In this document: piece after piece, positions 44,838-56,059 of the stretch
Layout of the letters: the number at the start of each line of letters is the position of its first letter
Numbering within the stretch: position 1 is the stretch's first letter
DNA from: Moniliophthora roreri
Lineage: Eukaryota; Basidiomycota; Agaricomycetes; Agaricales; Marasmiaceae
DNA length: 64,000 nucleotides
Reading direction: 5' to 3'
NCBI GenBank assembly: GCA_001466705.2
Contig: LATX02000133.1
Span: forward strand, 124,001-188,000
The notes under the pieces: model-generated
What the model was told of the DNA's origin: nothing
Seen by the model: only the letters and a program-made list of their open reading frames with translations
Databases searched by the model: none
Program-made: the position numbers and the translations under genes

Positions 44838-46640
44838 ATGCCTAACCTCAACATCACTTACGATGAAGGTTTGCCGCGCGTTTAACACGCCGTAGACTAT
44901 TCTACTTACACTTTCCTGCAGCTTCGAGCAACATCAAGTACACCAATGCTGCAGGAGAGACATTCACCTACCAGCCTGGTGATATTGCCTGGATATTGGC
45001 CAGTACGGCCCTTGTTTGGATCATGATTCCAGGTCTCGGATTTTTCTACTCGGGTTTATTGAGACGAAAGAATGCGTTGTCGATGATGTGGATGAGTGTC
45101 TGTATCCTGGCAGTGGTATCATTCCAGGTGCGTACTGGAATCCTTCATAACACGGCATTTATTCAACGCCGCTGCGATGAACAGTGGTTCTTTTGGGGTT
45201 ATTCTCTGGCTTTCGGTCCTGGTAGTTCTTTCATCGGCAACCTAGGTAAGGATCTCAATTCTTCTTCTTTGAAGGTCACCGAGTTGACTGGTCACAAGAA
45301 TTCTTTGGCATGATGAAGACATACGCAGACCCATCGGCTGGCAGCAATCGTATTCCCGCAATCGTTTTCTGTGTCTACCAGCTCATGTTTGCTGCCATCA
45401 CGTAAGTCCTGAATGCTGTCGAGCGCATGAACTCAACGCCAAATCTTAGTCCTATGATTGCTCTCGGCGCTGTTTCTGAGCGGGGTCGTCTTGGCCCCGT
45501 TCTTGTGTTTGCCTTCGTTTGGGCGACGCTTGTTTACGACCCCATTGCCTGCTGGACGTGGAACCCCGACGGTTGGTCATTTACGCTAGGTGGTCTTGAC
45601 TTTGCTGGTGGCTCTCCTGTCCACATCTCATCTGGTACTGCCGCCCTTGCTATTTCCATCTACTTGGGCAAGCGTAGAGGATACGGAACTGACCGTCTCG
45701 CTTATAAACCCAACAATACCAGCTACGTTATTCTTGGTACAGTATTTCTCTGGTTCGGATGGTTCGGTTTCAACGGAGGTAGTGCTTTGAGCGCGAACCT
45801 ACGAGCAGCAATGGCATGCTTTGTTACCAACCTGGCTGCCGCCGTTGGTGGTCTGACTTGGATGCTTTGGGATTACCGTATCGAGAGGAAGTGGTCAGCT
45901 GTCGGATTTTGTAGTGGTGCCATTGCCGGACTCGTCGCTATCACCCCCGGATCTGGTTTCGTCGGTGCTCGTACGTATCTTGTATTGTCACGCTCGATGA
46001 ACATCTAGCCATTCTCTGTAGCTGCTGCCGTTCTCTTTGGTTTCATGGCTGGTACAGTGTGCAACTTTGCGACTCAGCTCAAGTTCATCTTCAAATATGA
46101 TGATACTCTCGATGTAAGACCCCCTGCTTGTCCTTTAACCACCGTTATTAATTGACGTTACTTCAGATTTTCGCCTCTCACGGTATCGGTGGCATCGTTG
46201 GAAACGTCCTCACTGGCCTGTTTGCTGAGAAAGGCATCGCCGCTCTCGATGGTGTCACGGTCATTGGCGGTGGTTGGTTAGACCGCAACTTTATCCAGCT
46301 TGGATACCAACTCGCAGATTCGGCTGCAGCCTTCGGTTACTCCTTCGTTATGACGGCAAGTCCTCATATATTTTCGTTGTAATGAAGCTGCTCAAAAAGG
46401 ACCATTTTGTAGACGATCATCCTCTGGTTAATGCATTTCATTCCCTTCCTCCGTTTGCGTGGATCCGAGGATGCTGAGATCGTTGGTCTTGACGAGTACG
46501 ATATGGGTGAATTCGCCTATGACTACGTCGGTCTGGAGCAGGAGATTGGGCACGAAATTGAGACCAAGTCGGGCGAAGCAACGACCGGTGGCCGGGAGCC
46601 CAAGCACCATTCAAACAGCCCGTCAGTAGAAGAGAAGTAG
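44838..46640 (+). CDS. AMT/MEP ammonium transporter
   Basis: Starting MPNLNITYDEASSNIKYTNA, the protein has the AMT/MEP/Rh fold: GDIAWILASTALVWIMIPGL, GFFYSGLLRRKNALSMMW, WFFWGYSLAFGPGSSFIGNL, MMKTYADPSAGSN, FAFVWATLVYDPIACWTWNP, GLDFAGGSPVHISSGTAALA (first pore histidine, DxAGGxxVH), LWFGWFGFNGGSALSANLRA, ATQLKFIFKYDDTLDIFASH, GIGGIVGNVLTGLFA (second pore histidine). The cytosolic C-terminus has the conserved EDAEIVGLDEYDMGEFAYDY motif that gates the trimer. It takes up ammonium across the plasma membrane; MEP2-type members also act as sensors, which cannot be decided here. About 490 aa, 11 predicted membrane spans, five or six short introns. Confidence 0.93.
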
Positions 46641-47449
46641 TTTAAATGTGCGGTCTTACTAATCTTTCGTTGTAGTGTTTGATATATTTTCGCTGTCCAT
46701 TTATCGGAGTCTTCCCTTCAAGTCATAGTAGCCGAGGTCTTGCCAAATACGCGAACTTTGCATCATGTCATTACCAGTGGAGACCTGCTGGGATACGCTC
46801 GCTTGAATTTTGTTTATAATAATATTTTTTCTCGAGAACCTAGAGGTCAAGGTTTTCCCAAAAACGCTGCGAATACTTTGCAATCGGCGCAGATGTTCAT
46901 ACCTGGCGACTTACAGTAGGGTCAAGATGCCAGCAACTGATTACAGCGCTTCTCGAAAATAACGAGTCACTGAACGCTGTTTCAGTGTGATGCCATGATT
47001 GTTAGAGTGAACAAAGGAGTGACTGGCCTGCTAAATGTAGTTCTATGTGGCAAGCCCCTTACTTGAAATTTTTGACTCTTGTTTTCACGATTTTACAATG
47101 ATATCACTCTGAAACACAATTTCCAGATTCTCGTTATTTTCGGGAGGCGCTGTTAAATTAGACGTCAATGTAAAAAGACGCACAGCGGTGCTCAACATTC
47201 AACAGGAGCTCACCTAGACATTAGAGTGGCGCAAACTCCAATTAGTATATATGTGTGCTGCAATGCAGACTATCTACTAATACAAATGATACCAAGGAGG
47301 ATGCAGATTGCGCACGGTAAGGGATTTTACAAATAACCAATCGAAAATAAAAGATGTGAGGGCAGAAAAAGACCGAGTTTTAGACAAGACAACAATGGAG
47401 TAAAGCAGGATGGAGGTGTTGCGTGATAACTGAAAGCACACTGGTATAC
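46641..47449. other. Intergenic transition to repeat island
   Basis: About 800 bp, becoming AT-richer toward the right. No gene supported. Confidence 0.45.
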
Positions 47450-47450
47450 A

Positions 47451-47766
47451 GTCATCAGACAAAACTTTTTTGCCGCTTTTTGCCGCTTTTTATGGCCTGT
47501 TTACTCCCTAAAAAGGCAAAAAGTCACAGGCTACAAGCTATGTCATTTATGTTTGATTTGGCTTTTTCTGGTGCCACAAATTGCTAAAGAATGTCAAAAA
47601 TACCTCAATGCATCTACTAATGACTATTACATGTATGAAATATTATATGCATGCAGATTACCAGTGTGGATAAGTCCAATTTATAAGCTGGTAGATTTCC
47701 TGGCATGCTGGAAATGCCATAGAAGCAGTAAAAAGTGGAAAAGATGATGTCATTTTGCTGATGGGC
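47451..47766. repeat. MITE-like repeat, copy 1 (left end eroded)
   Basis: Shares most of its length with 48701-49047: matching strings include aaaacttttttgcc, acaagctatgtcatt, gccacaaattgcta and gatgtcattttgctgatgg. This copy retains CpGs (gccgctttttgccgc) where copy 2 has CA and TG. Confidence 0.75.
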
Positions 47767-47909
47767 CCCGCTCACCAGAATCTAGAAGGTATCAGATTAA
47801 ACAAAAGATCAAAGAAGGGAAGAGAGCTGAATGAAAGAGCAAGCAAGACATATAAATGGAGTAGAGCAAGATGGGGGTGTCACAGAAGGTTTGTGAGGTA
47901 TGATAGCCT

Positions 47910-48039
47910 ATCAGGATTTCTCCATGGCCACTTTCCTGGCTTTTTCCCCCTTTTTGGGGCAAAAAAACAGCTGAAAGGTGCCCCAAAATGGCAAAAAAGC
48001 TGGGAAAGTAGCAGGCAGGGTCCATGGGGAAATCCTGAT
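47910..48039. repeat. 130-bp foldback element
   Basis: Terminal inverted repeats ATCAGGATTTC(T/C)CCATGG with GAAATCCTGAT at the other end. Inner arms also pair (ctttcctggctttttcccc with the complement of gcaaaaaagctgggaaag), so the whole element can fold into an imperfect hairpin. Confidence 0.65.
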
Positions 48040-48115
48040 GTCACTAGCATGTGAAACAGCACAACAATGAGATTGATGTGAAAATGAATACTATTCAATT
48101 AGCAGTACTAAATGC

Positions 48116-48604
48116 CTATTGGTTGTATTGCTTGTTGAAAATTGGCTGAGTGGACATGGTGCCATCTGGCACATCAAGGATGTGAAGAATGTTTACTGGC
48201 AGGAGCCTGGTATTCTCTGAGGTAGCAGCAGGATACACCTCACATTCTGACTTTGCAGATGATGGTCTAGCTTTATATTTGCCCTGAAGCATGTGAAGGC
48301 CAGTATTGGTAAGGAATTCACTCTGGTGCAATTTGGAAGGCATTTCTGGGTGGAAACTGGGATTGGAGTCCCCAGAGGTGAAGCTAGACTGCTCATTAAA
48401 GCTCAAAAGAGCCAGATTAATGTTGGAATAGTCAAATATAGATGAAGGCTCAACTTCATTCCTCACCATGCTGGCCAAAGACACATCAAAATACCTGTGA
48501 AATAGAGTCTCAAGTTGATAGCCATTGAGATGGTTGTCTGGACTGAGAGTGAGAATGGGCCAGTGGGTGTGGAGGATGATGAAGCCACACAAGATGGGGT
48601 GCAC
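48116..48604 (-). other. 162-codon open frame in CpG-free DNA, unknown
   Basis: The longest uninterrupted frame in the CpG-free island (for example NHLNGYQLETLFHRYFDVSL). No recognised domain. A separate minus-strand frame just upstream reads LSKKKAAQKKQAAIEQSQ. Both could be remnants of a decayed gene; a low-CG composition by itself lowers the number of chance stops only slightly. Confidence 0.3.
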
Positions 48605-48700
48605 TGTGAAGGTGGATAAGGATGAGTATTGTTACAATGTTGTTGTTGGTCTTGTGACTGTTCTATTGCTGCTTGTTTCTTCTGTGCTGCCTTCTTCTTG

Positions 48701-49047
48701 CTTAGGCCATTAGAATTTTGGCAAAAACTTTTTTGCCACTTTTTTTGTTGCTTTTATGGCCTGTTTACCCTCTGAAAAGGCAAAAAGTCATGCACTACAA
48801 GCTATGTCATTTTGGGGGAAAATTATGTTCAATTTAGCTATTTCCAGTGCCACAAATTGCTAGAAGATGTCAGAAACACTTCAATACATCTACTAGTAAC
48901 TATGATATATATGAAACACTTTATGCATGTAGGTTATTAGTGTAGATGAATTGAATTTATAGGCTGGTAGGGCTTCCTGGCATGCCAGAAATGCTATAAA
49001 AGTGGTAAAAAGTGGAAGAGATAATGTCATTTTGCTGATGGCCTAAG
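48701..49047. repeat. MITE-like repeat, copy 2, with terminal inverted repeats
   Basis: Begins CTTAGGCCAT and ends ATGGCCTAAG. The inverted similarity extends inward (GGCCATTAG against GGCCATCAG). Most of its length matches copy 1 at 47451-47766. No open frame for a transposase, hence non-autonomous. Confidence 0.75.
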
Positions 49048-49351
49048 GGCCTAAAGACATAATTGGGGTTTTCTCTGAAGTGTTCTGTCTCCTTAACCTC
49101 TGCTTTTGCCTCATACTCTGTCTTCATCTGAGAGTCTATCTGTGCCCACATGTTGGTTACCAACACTAAAATTCTTCTCTGAGATTGGATCTTATGTTGA
49201 TTCTTGAGTTTATGTGATTTTTCTGCATGAAATATCATGGAGTTGGGTGGACACTTGACTTTCTTGGGTAACATTGACATTGTGTTAGTTGAGAGAAATG
49301 GAGAGGTGTAGTAGATGGCAATAGAAAGTTGAAGGAAATTGTCACAGATGA

Positions 49352-49632
49352 TGTTACATTGCTTGTCTCAACTCAAGACAACAACAACAAACTAAACAAA
49401 AGAGATGACATCTCTACTGTCTAGTTGTAAAAAGGTTCAAGTTTGAGGTAGTTCAGATATTCAAAGTGTTCAGAGTAAGACAAGGTTGAATTAACCAGGT
49501 CAAGCTGAAGAACTTGACTACTGGTCTTGAGTGCTTAAATAGTTACAACAATGACTGTACCTAATCTAGTAATCTAGCTAGTTAGATAAGTAATCAATAA
49601 GGTCTAGATCATGTGAAATACCAGTAAAACAC
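49352..49632. repeat. Solo LTR, diverged, related to LTR at 54917-55305
   Basis: Starts TGTTACATTGCTTGT against TGTTACGTTACTTGT in the other LTR, shares ttaaccaggtcaagctga and a following aacttga/agcttga segment with cttaaatagt, and ends near tgaaataccagtaaaaca where the other ends tgaaagtctgtaaca. It is shorter by internal deletions and has no CpG. Confidence 0.7.
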
Positions 49633-52469
49633 AGCTTTTGACTTTTAGCCCCATGCATATGATTACAGAAACACATGCCACATTTAGCATCTTGTCACAG
49701 TGCCAGTGCTCCAGAGTCTCATTGTTACCATCTATGTTCATGTCCACACTGCTCTCTCCTCCTCTCGTGTCATTGCACACCTTGTCTGGCATCTCAAGAA
49801 CATTATAAATTGGCTGTAATGGGACCTGGTGGAATTATAAGAGATTGGTACATCTGAAATGCTCTATTTTTCTTCTAATCCTATTAATATGCTTTGAACC
49901 TCCCTAGTATGGACTCCTATGCCATAGGCATGTATAAACTGCATTCAGGCTTGCTTCACTATCTCTTTATCTCACCTTATCCTCTTCAGCACATCCCTAA
50001 CATACTGAGATGCTGAAAGACCCTGCAAGAAGTTCTTACACTATTGCTCTAGCAAGCTCTCCTCCTCTGCTGCTCTCCTATGTCTAGAGCCCATCATGAC
50101 CTCCCAGATACCACCTTATACACTTCTAGAAGTACTCTATCTCCTTGTACAGCTTGCATTGCCTACAGAAGCTCTAGTATTACTGCTAATCCAATGTACA
50201 GTAGAATAGTCTAAATAAAAAATCTTTTTGATTGATTACTACCATCAGTGTGAAAGCTATATGTACTGCACAGTAATTGGGTGTCACTTTGTGCACAAGG
50301 ACTCTGAAATTCATAGAATAATGAATGCACTTGCTCTGGAAGGGGTTCAGCATACTTCTGGCAGGGCAGTCACAGAGCATAATGGAGGCTACCAAATTTA
50401 GGCAGACAACAAACAGGGCACACTACTCTGGAGTCACATGCAAGGGGCTAAAAGTCACCAACTGTAAAACACATGTAAAATAAATAAGCAGTACTAGTAC
50501 AAAGGGAGACTGAAAAGAGAACTGGGGAGGTATATGTGTCTGATTGAAAAGAGAAGCATAAGAACAATATGGAATGCAAGAGAACAAAAGAAGTGGTTAT
50601 GCAAAAGCATTCAGAAAATATATAGGGTAGAACAGGAATAAAATGGAGTATAATGTCATAAGAAGTGAAATTGTAACAGGTGAGAACAAGAAGAGACAGG
50701 CTAAGGAAGTATGACTCTGAGCCATTTATACTGCATGGCCAGGTTCTCAGGCCAATGGATCTGTGGTTGACTAACATGCAGCAGCAAACAAACAATATTC
50801 TTTTCTTCTGATTCAGAATAACTTTTGCACCATCATAGCTGGAATCCTGCAAAAATGATAAAAACATGGAGACAACTATACTTAGTCAAATACAGGCTCA
50901 GTATTAAACAAAGAGGCATAAATAATAAGTAGTTACCTACTATTCTTGAACCTATCATGTATATCTGAAGCTGACACACTAGTAAATGTCCTCTTGACAA
51001 TACCAAGGCAGACCTTGGATACCCTGTTGAGCCTGGTAGCATACTGAAGAACAGTAGTTATATTCCTATGTCTTTTGACCACAATGCAGGCTGATCCAAA
51101 AAACATAAATAAGACTCAATAGCATCTCTGTGTGCTGTATCAACAGTTGACCCAGTAGTAATTGAGTGCTCTGCTGTTTTGAGAGTAGGAAATCAAGCTA
51201 ATCAAGGCCTTTAAATAATGCATTCTATATCTTCACATTCTGACCAAATATCTTATAGGTATATTTCAGATGGTGAAGGGCCCAATGTGTGGAATTCCAG
51301 CATATGCACCTGTCATGTGCCAGTAGACTGTGATTTCTTTGTCAATGGGTGTATTTCAGCCATGTGTGACAGTCTTATGAGTTTTAATTGCTGTTTTTCA
51401 GTGAATTCCAAGTCAGTTTCCTAGAGATGTAGTGAAGTATGTCCTAGCATGCACTGGAGTACAACACCTTTCTGCTGCCCTTGCCTGCCTTTACTCTCTC
51501 TTAGGTGGGCTTGCACTAGGTTCCATCCCATAATGCCCTTCAGTCAAGTTCTTTTGAATGGTGTAGAGTCCAGGGAGTTTCACAATGCAAAGAATGAACC
51601 CATGGGAGTCATCAATGAAGAGAGAACAGATTAGGGAATATGCAGTAACTGAGGCTTGATCAACCCAATGAGATGTTAGTAGATGCTATCAGACACTATC
51701 AGATGTTGTTTGACAAATTCACAAAATTCTGATCAACCTTGCTTGACAGCTTCTTTTCTAACTACCAACCTGGAGCAAGAGATCACTCAATGGGTACAAC
51801 TTGATCCTTATAGCATGCTTCACATGACAGGTTCTGCTGATCCTTCCTGCTCCTGCTTTCTGGTTCATCTGTGTTCACCATCCACCCATCTATCTGTTTG
51901 TCACAGAGTCACTACTGTACAGTTGCTTAGGTACAGCTGAAACTCTAATCTCTCTCATTCACACACAACACTCATTGTTGTTAATGCTTCAATGCATGCT
52001 ATTGCCTAGTTCTGGTGGGTTTCATAACATTCATTTCTATAGGTTGATATTTTAACATACTTTGTTTGATAGATTACTCTCACTCTGAGTTGACAGGTAG
52101 GTCCATCCACCTGGATGTGATTTTGCTTGGTTGACAGTCTGTTGAGGGTTTTCAGATATGTGTTGACTCAAGTTGTCATAATACTCCTTGCTGACTGTTC
52201 TTGTAGCCTGATTTACCAAGTCAATATTGATTATTATTTGTCCAACATCATGTACTATGTGTCTCCAAGACAGTGTTACAGCCATTGTAAGAACTGTAGA
52301 ATAGATTTCATTTTTTGTCATTCAGTGCCTTTGTTGAGGGCAAACAAGAATAATACTGAATCAGAAAGGCACATGTGTCACTGGCCCCACTAAAGCTAAG
52401 GCCCCAATGCCTCTCATTCTTAATCACCCTCAGTAGCTCCCCTTTGGTGTCCCATTTCAGCACCCCTAT
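49633..52469. other. AT-rich, CpG-free sequence without a recognisable gene
   Basis: 2.8 kb with open frames up to 139 codons (50448-50867, minus) that show no domain. Probably anciently inserted, fully decayed repeat DNA. Confidence 0.5.
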
Positions 52470-54630
52470 TGGTTTTGAAGGCGGCCTTCCATTGATCCCC
52501 ATCTTTAATCCTGACGTTATTATACTCGTTACATAAATCAAGCTTCGAGAAAATGGTTGCTCCATGTAACTTGTCAATTAGATCTGAAATCAATGGCAAT
52601 GGATATGCATTTTTGACTGTTCCATCATTTAGCCATCTGTAATCCTGGGTGGGTCACAGTTTCCCTTTTTCCTTTTTGCCCACAAAGAAGAAAGGGGAAG
52701 CGTTCGGAGATTTCGACCTTCAAATATATCCTTTTTGCAAGTTTTCACTGAGGAAGTTGTCCAATTCTTGTTGTTCTGGTACCGTTAAGGAATAAAGTTT
52801 GCAATCTTTGGCCACAAAATCCGGCTTCAGATTGATGGTGTGGTCGTAATGCCGTGAAATAGGAAAATGTTCGGCTTTGCGATCTTCGAATTGGGCCTTA
52901 AACTTGTGGAGATACTCCGGGACCAATATTTCGAACGTCCATTCCTGTTGTTCAACTTGATGTGCCATTGTTTGTGAAACCAACATTTTGGCTCGGATAT
53001 CAATCCGTTGTATCACCTCCTCGGGTGTATTGTCATTGAAGATGTTATCATTCCGTGGGATCTTGATATATTGATTAGATCTAAACGTAATCTCTCCTGA
53101 TTTCCAATTGACATCCGGATTATATTTCTGTAGCCAAGGTAGTCCGAGGATGACATCTTCCTTTCCTAATCCAGAGAGAAGAAACGTGTCCATGAGCACC
53201 TTTGGTACGATCGTATATGTTGCTGTTACCGAATGCGTGATCCAGGCTACCTTATTTGGCGTTCTGTCCACATTGAATACTTGGATTTTTTCGGATAGCC
53301 GATCTCGTGGGAGCCATAGTCACTTTGCCATTTCGGGGGTCATGAAGAGACCTCCTGCTCCAGAATCAAGGAGCCCATTTATCCCGACTTTTTCTAATCC
53401 AACATTGTAAGACAAAGGAATTTGCATAGAATTTCGATCAAGCTTAGCTAATACAACGTTCGATATCGTTATTGGCGGGGGTGGAGAGAGAGTCGGCTTC
53501 TTCCGCCACTTCAAAAACCCTCTTTTTCCATTATGTCCAAGAGTTCTTTCTGCTCCTCGTGACTGTACTCTTTGAACATGGCCTGGATCTTCACATAAGT
53601 GTCTCTTGGTGTCTTCCTTATTACAGCTTTCTCCGTGTTTTTTTTCGGAGTTCTTCATCAGGCAGTCCCGACTAAGGTGTCCTTGTTTGGCACAACGGAA
53701 ACACTTTCCATCCTTCATGTACTTCTGGCAGTCTTCTTCCAACAATCATCCTGTTTCGATCCAGTTTATGGCTGTCTCTTTCTTTTCGAACCTCTTCTTT
53801 TTGTCTGTCGCCATTTGGAATCTTTGAGGCTTCTGAACAGCCTTGGCATACTTGTATTGTTCGTCGAACCTGACGGCTGCTTTGTACCATCCATTCAAGT
53901 CCTTGGGCCTTCCTTGTGGTTGATTCAGGATTTTGTCTGCTAATACAAATGGCAGCCCCTTTCGGAAGATGTGGGCCAAAGCCTCATCATCATATCCGGA
54001 CTCATCAGCCAAGACTCTGAATTTATTGACATAATTGTCAGCTTGTTCTCCCATCTTCATGTCTTCAATTCTTAGCTGTACATCAGCTTTAATATCGATT
54101 GGGAGATAATGCTTCTTGAAAGCACTCTTCAAATCGTCCCACTTCAGTTCTTTGTCACCACTCTTCCAATTAAAGATGAGATCGGTGTTTCTCTGTTTCC
54201 AAGCCTGGGTGTCTTTTCCTCGGAGATATGACAAAAGGAAGAGGCATTTCTTTTCGTCAGTGTCATATTCTGATGGATGCATTCGAAGATATATCTCAAC
54301 TTCGGTGAGGAACCTCCGCGCTTCCTTGCAATCTCCATCAAAGGGATCTGGGGCTGCTACCTTCGTCCCCTTCTCTTTCTTCTTCTGATCTTCCAGTACT
54401 GCAGTTGCAACACTGATGATCATCTCCTCCTGGGTCTTCGGTTTCTGTTCTCGTTTCAGGGTTGAGCTCGCTTCTCCCGACATGTCTTCCTCTTCTGGTC
54501 TGATTTCTTCAGCAATAGGAGTAGAGGGTTCTGTAGGCGTTGATGATCCTATCAAGTTCTCAGTTCTGATTTCGAACAAATCTGTATTCGTGAAGAAGGG
54601 CAATTCTGGTAGCGTGGATAGTGGGGTCAA
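52470..54630 (-). pseudogene. Ty3/gypsy-like gag-pol remnant, 3'-truncated
   Basis: In one minus-strand frame from about 54630: a Gag capsid region (FDGDCKEARRFLTEVEIYLR; KSAFKKHYLPIDIKADVQLR), a CCHC zinc knuckle CFRCAKQGHLSRDC, a retropepsin-like region with active-site LLDSGAGG and VILGLPWLQKYNPDVNWKSG, and the beginning of reverse transcriptase ([58 protein letters not shown]). It stops after AAFKTNRG near 52470, so the RT catalytic core, RNase H and integrase are missing. The frame is broken by four TGA codons (53746-53748, 53320-53322, 52720-52722, 52654-52656). Not functional. Confidence 0.85.
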
Positions 54631-54916
54631 GCTGTTCCTCTGCTCGTCGTCTGTTCATGTTTCGTCGTCTGTCGTTGTGTCTGGCCCAAGCACGTTGGAG
54701 AGCTGTTGGATGGCTTCGTGATGGTGATGGCAGGTTATAATTGTACGCCTGGTTGATCCAGGGTCTTCCGAAATCCCGATCCTGATGTTCTGAAGCCGTC
54801 TTGTAAGCTCGATATCTCGATCGATGTGGCTTTCTTCTTCCGCAGTGAGTCTGGCTCTTGGTGGAGTCGTGGTGCCTTAACCTTGTTAGGTCGGCGTTTC
54901 GATCAGCTTGACCTTA

Positions 54917-55305
54917 TGTTACGTTACTTGTGCACAGCAACGTCGATCTGCTCAACTATGACATAGTTAAGATGATTGTAAGGTTCAAGGTTCAGAGTTC
55001 AAGCAAGAACTAAGAGGTGGTCTCCGAGTTCAATGCTTAAAAGTTCATTTGTTGCTTAGAACAAGGTTTATAGTTAACCAGGTCAAGCTGAGGAGCTTGA
55101 GACCTAGTTGTAGCTACTTAAATAGTACAAGTTATCTACGATTACAAACGAGAAGAACTCAAGAGAACATCGTAGAACTGTGTACATAATTACCGATAGA
55201 AACGGAGAGAAGGAAATGGAATATTGTTACATAAGAGTTCGAGAAAGCAATAGAAAGTAAAAGAAATAATTAGTCATATACGTGGTCACATGAAAGTCTG
55301 TAACA
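54917..55305 (-). repeat. Long terminal repeat of the Ty3/gypsy-like element
   Basis: 389 bp bounded by the short inverted repeat TGTTAC...GTAACA. On the minus strand it starts TGTTACAGACTTTC and ends GTAACA just before the leader. Related to the solo LTR at 49352. Confidence 0.75.
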
Positions 55306-55455
55306 TTGTAACAAAAGCTGACTGTTTTCCTAATGTGACTGTAGCACCTATAATGTATCCTAGTACCTCAGCAACATATACCTAATTATCAGACATAATC
55401 AGATGAAAACCAAAGTCTAATAGAGCCTTTTGAAGGCTACTTAAGAGATGTCTAA

Positions 55456-55600
55456 TGTATGCCAGGGTTTTTTGGACAAAAATCAGAATGGTGCAGAATG
55501 GTGTGGAATGGTGTGGGATGGTGTGGGATGATGCAGGATATGGAGANCTCACACCATCCTGCATCATCCCAATTTTTGTCCAAAAAAAAGGGGCATACCC
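55456..55600. repeat. Foldback element with an ambiguous base at its centre
   Basis: Left arm ttttttggacaaaaat and gatgatgcaggat; right arm atcctgcatcatccc and atttttgtccaaaaaaaa. The only N of the window (55547) lies between the arms. Confidence 0.7.
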
Positions 55601-55619
55601 CCCAACTGAACACCGAGTT

Positions 55620-55765
55620 CACATCTCACATCCATTCTGCATCCATCCTGCACTCATCCTGCACTCATCCTGTGCTCATCCCTATGCATCCCTGACTCAT
55701 CTCTACTCCATCCCAAGCTCATCCACCCCTTCTCCCAATGTCATCCCTACAAATCCCACACCATC
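55620..55765. repeat. Degenerate CATCC-type tandem repeat
   Basis: Successive imperfect units such as catcctgcact and catcctgtgct continue right of the foldback. Related in sequence to the minisatellite at 57431. Confidence 0.55.
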
Positions 55766-56059
55766 CCACTGTATTCTGTGCAAGGGGGTACCAGGCTGCC
55801 AATCCTGTACTGGAGCTAGGTAGGTAGGTTCAGTGATGGACCTTGAAAAAAAATTTTCTGCTCCTCAGATACATGTTTTTCCATGACTTGAAGCATGCTG
55901 ATATAACCAAAGAATAAACTATTTTGCCTTTGATAATGCCTGTAGATCCTTTGTGTATAATCTAGTTGAGTGTCCAACCTGCCCAGAGTCTTCTTCACAA
56001 CAATGATAAGACAGAAGCACTATCCACTGACCTTAGTATGCTATTATACTTCAATCAGA

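Larger units (their letters stand above)
47770..52484. other. 4.7-kb CpG-free island
   Basis: Between the CG at 47769-47770 and the CG at 52484-52485 I can find just one CG dinucleotide, at 49766-49767. The stretch is AT-rich and rich in TG and CA. It contains a MITE-like element, a foldback element, a solo LTR and reading frames without recognisable domains. Outside it CpG is common. Confidence 0.85.
52470..55305 (-). mobile_element. Truncated Ty3/gypsy-type LTR retrotransposon
   Basis: An upstream LTR at 54917-55305 precedes, on the minus strand, an untranslated leader of about 290 bp and the gag-pol remnant. There is no second LTR: the element ends abruptly in CpG-free DNA near 52470. Confidence 0.8.

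Noticed and set aside
53700..53760. Programmed stop readthrough between Gag and the CCHC region
   Set aside because: Three further TGA codons occur in the same frame, so simple nonsense mutation is the better explanation.
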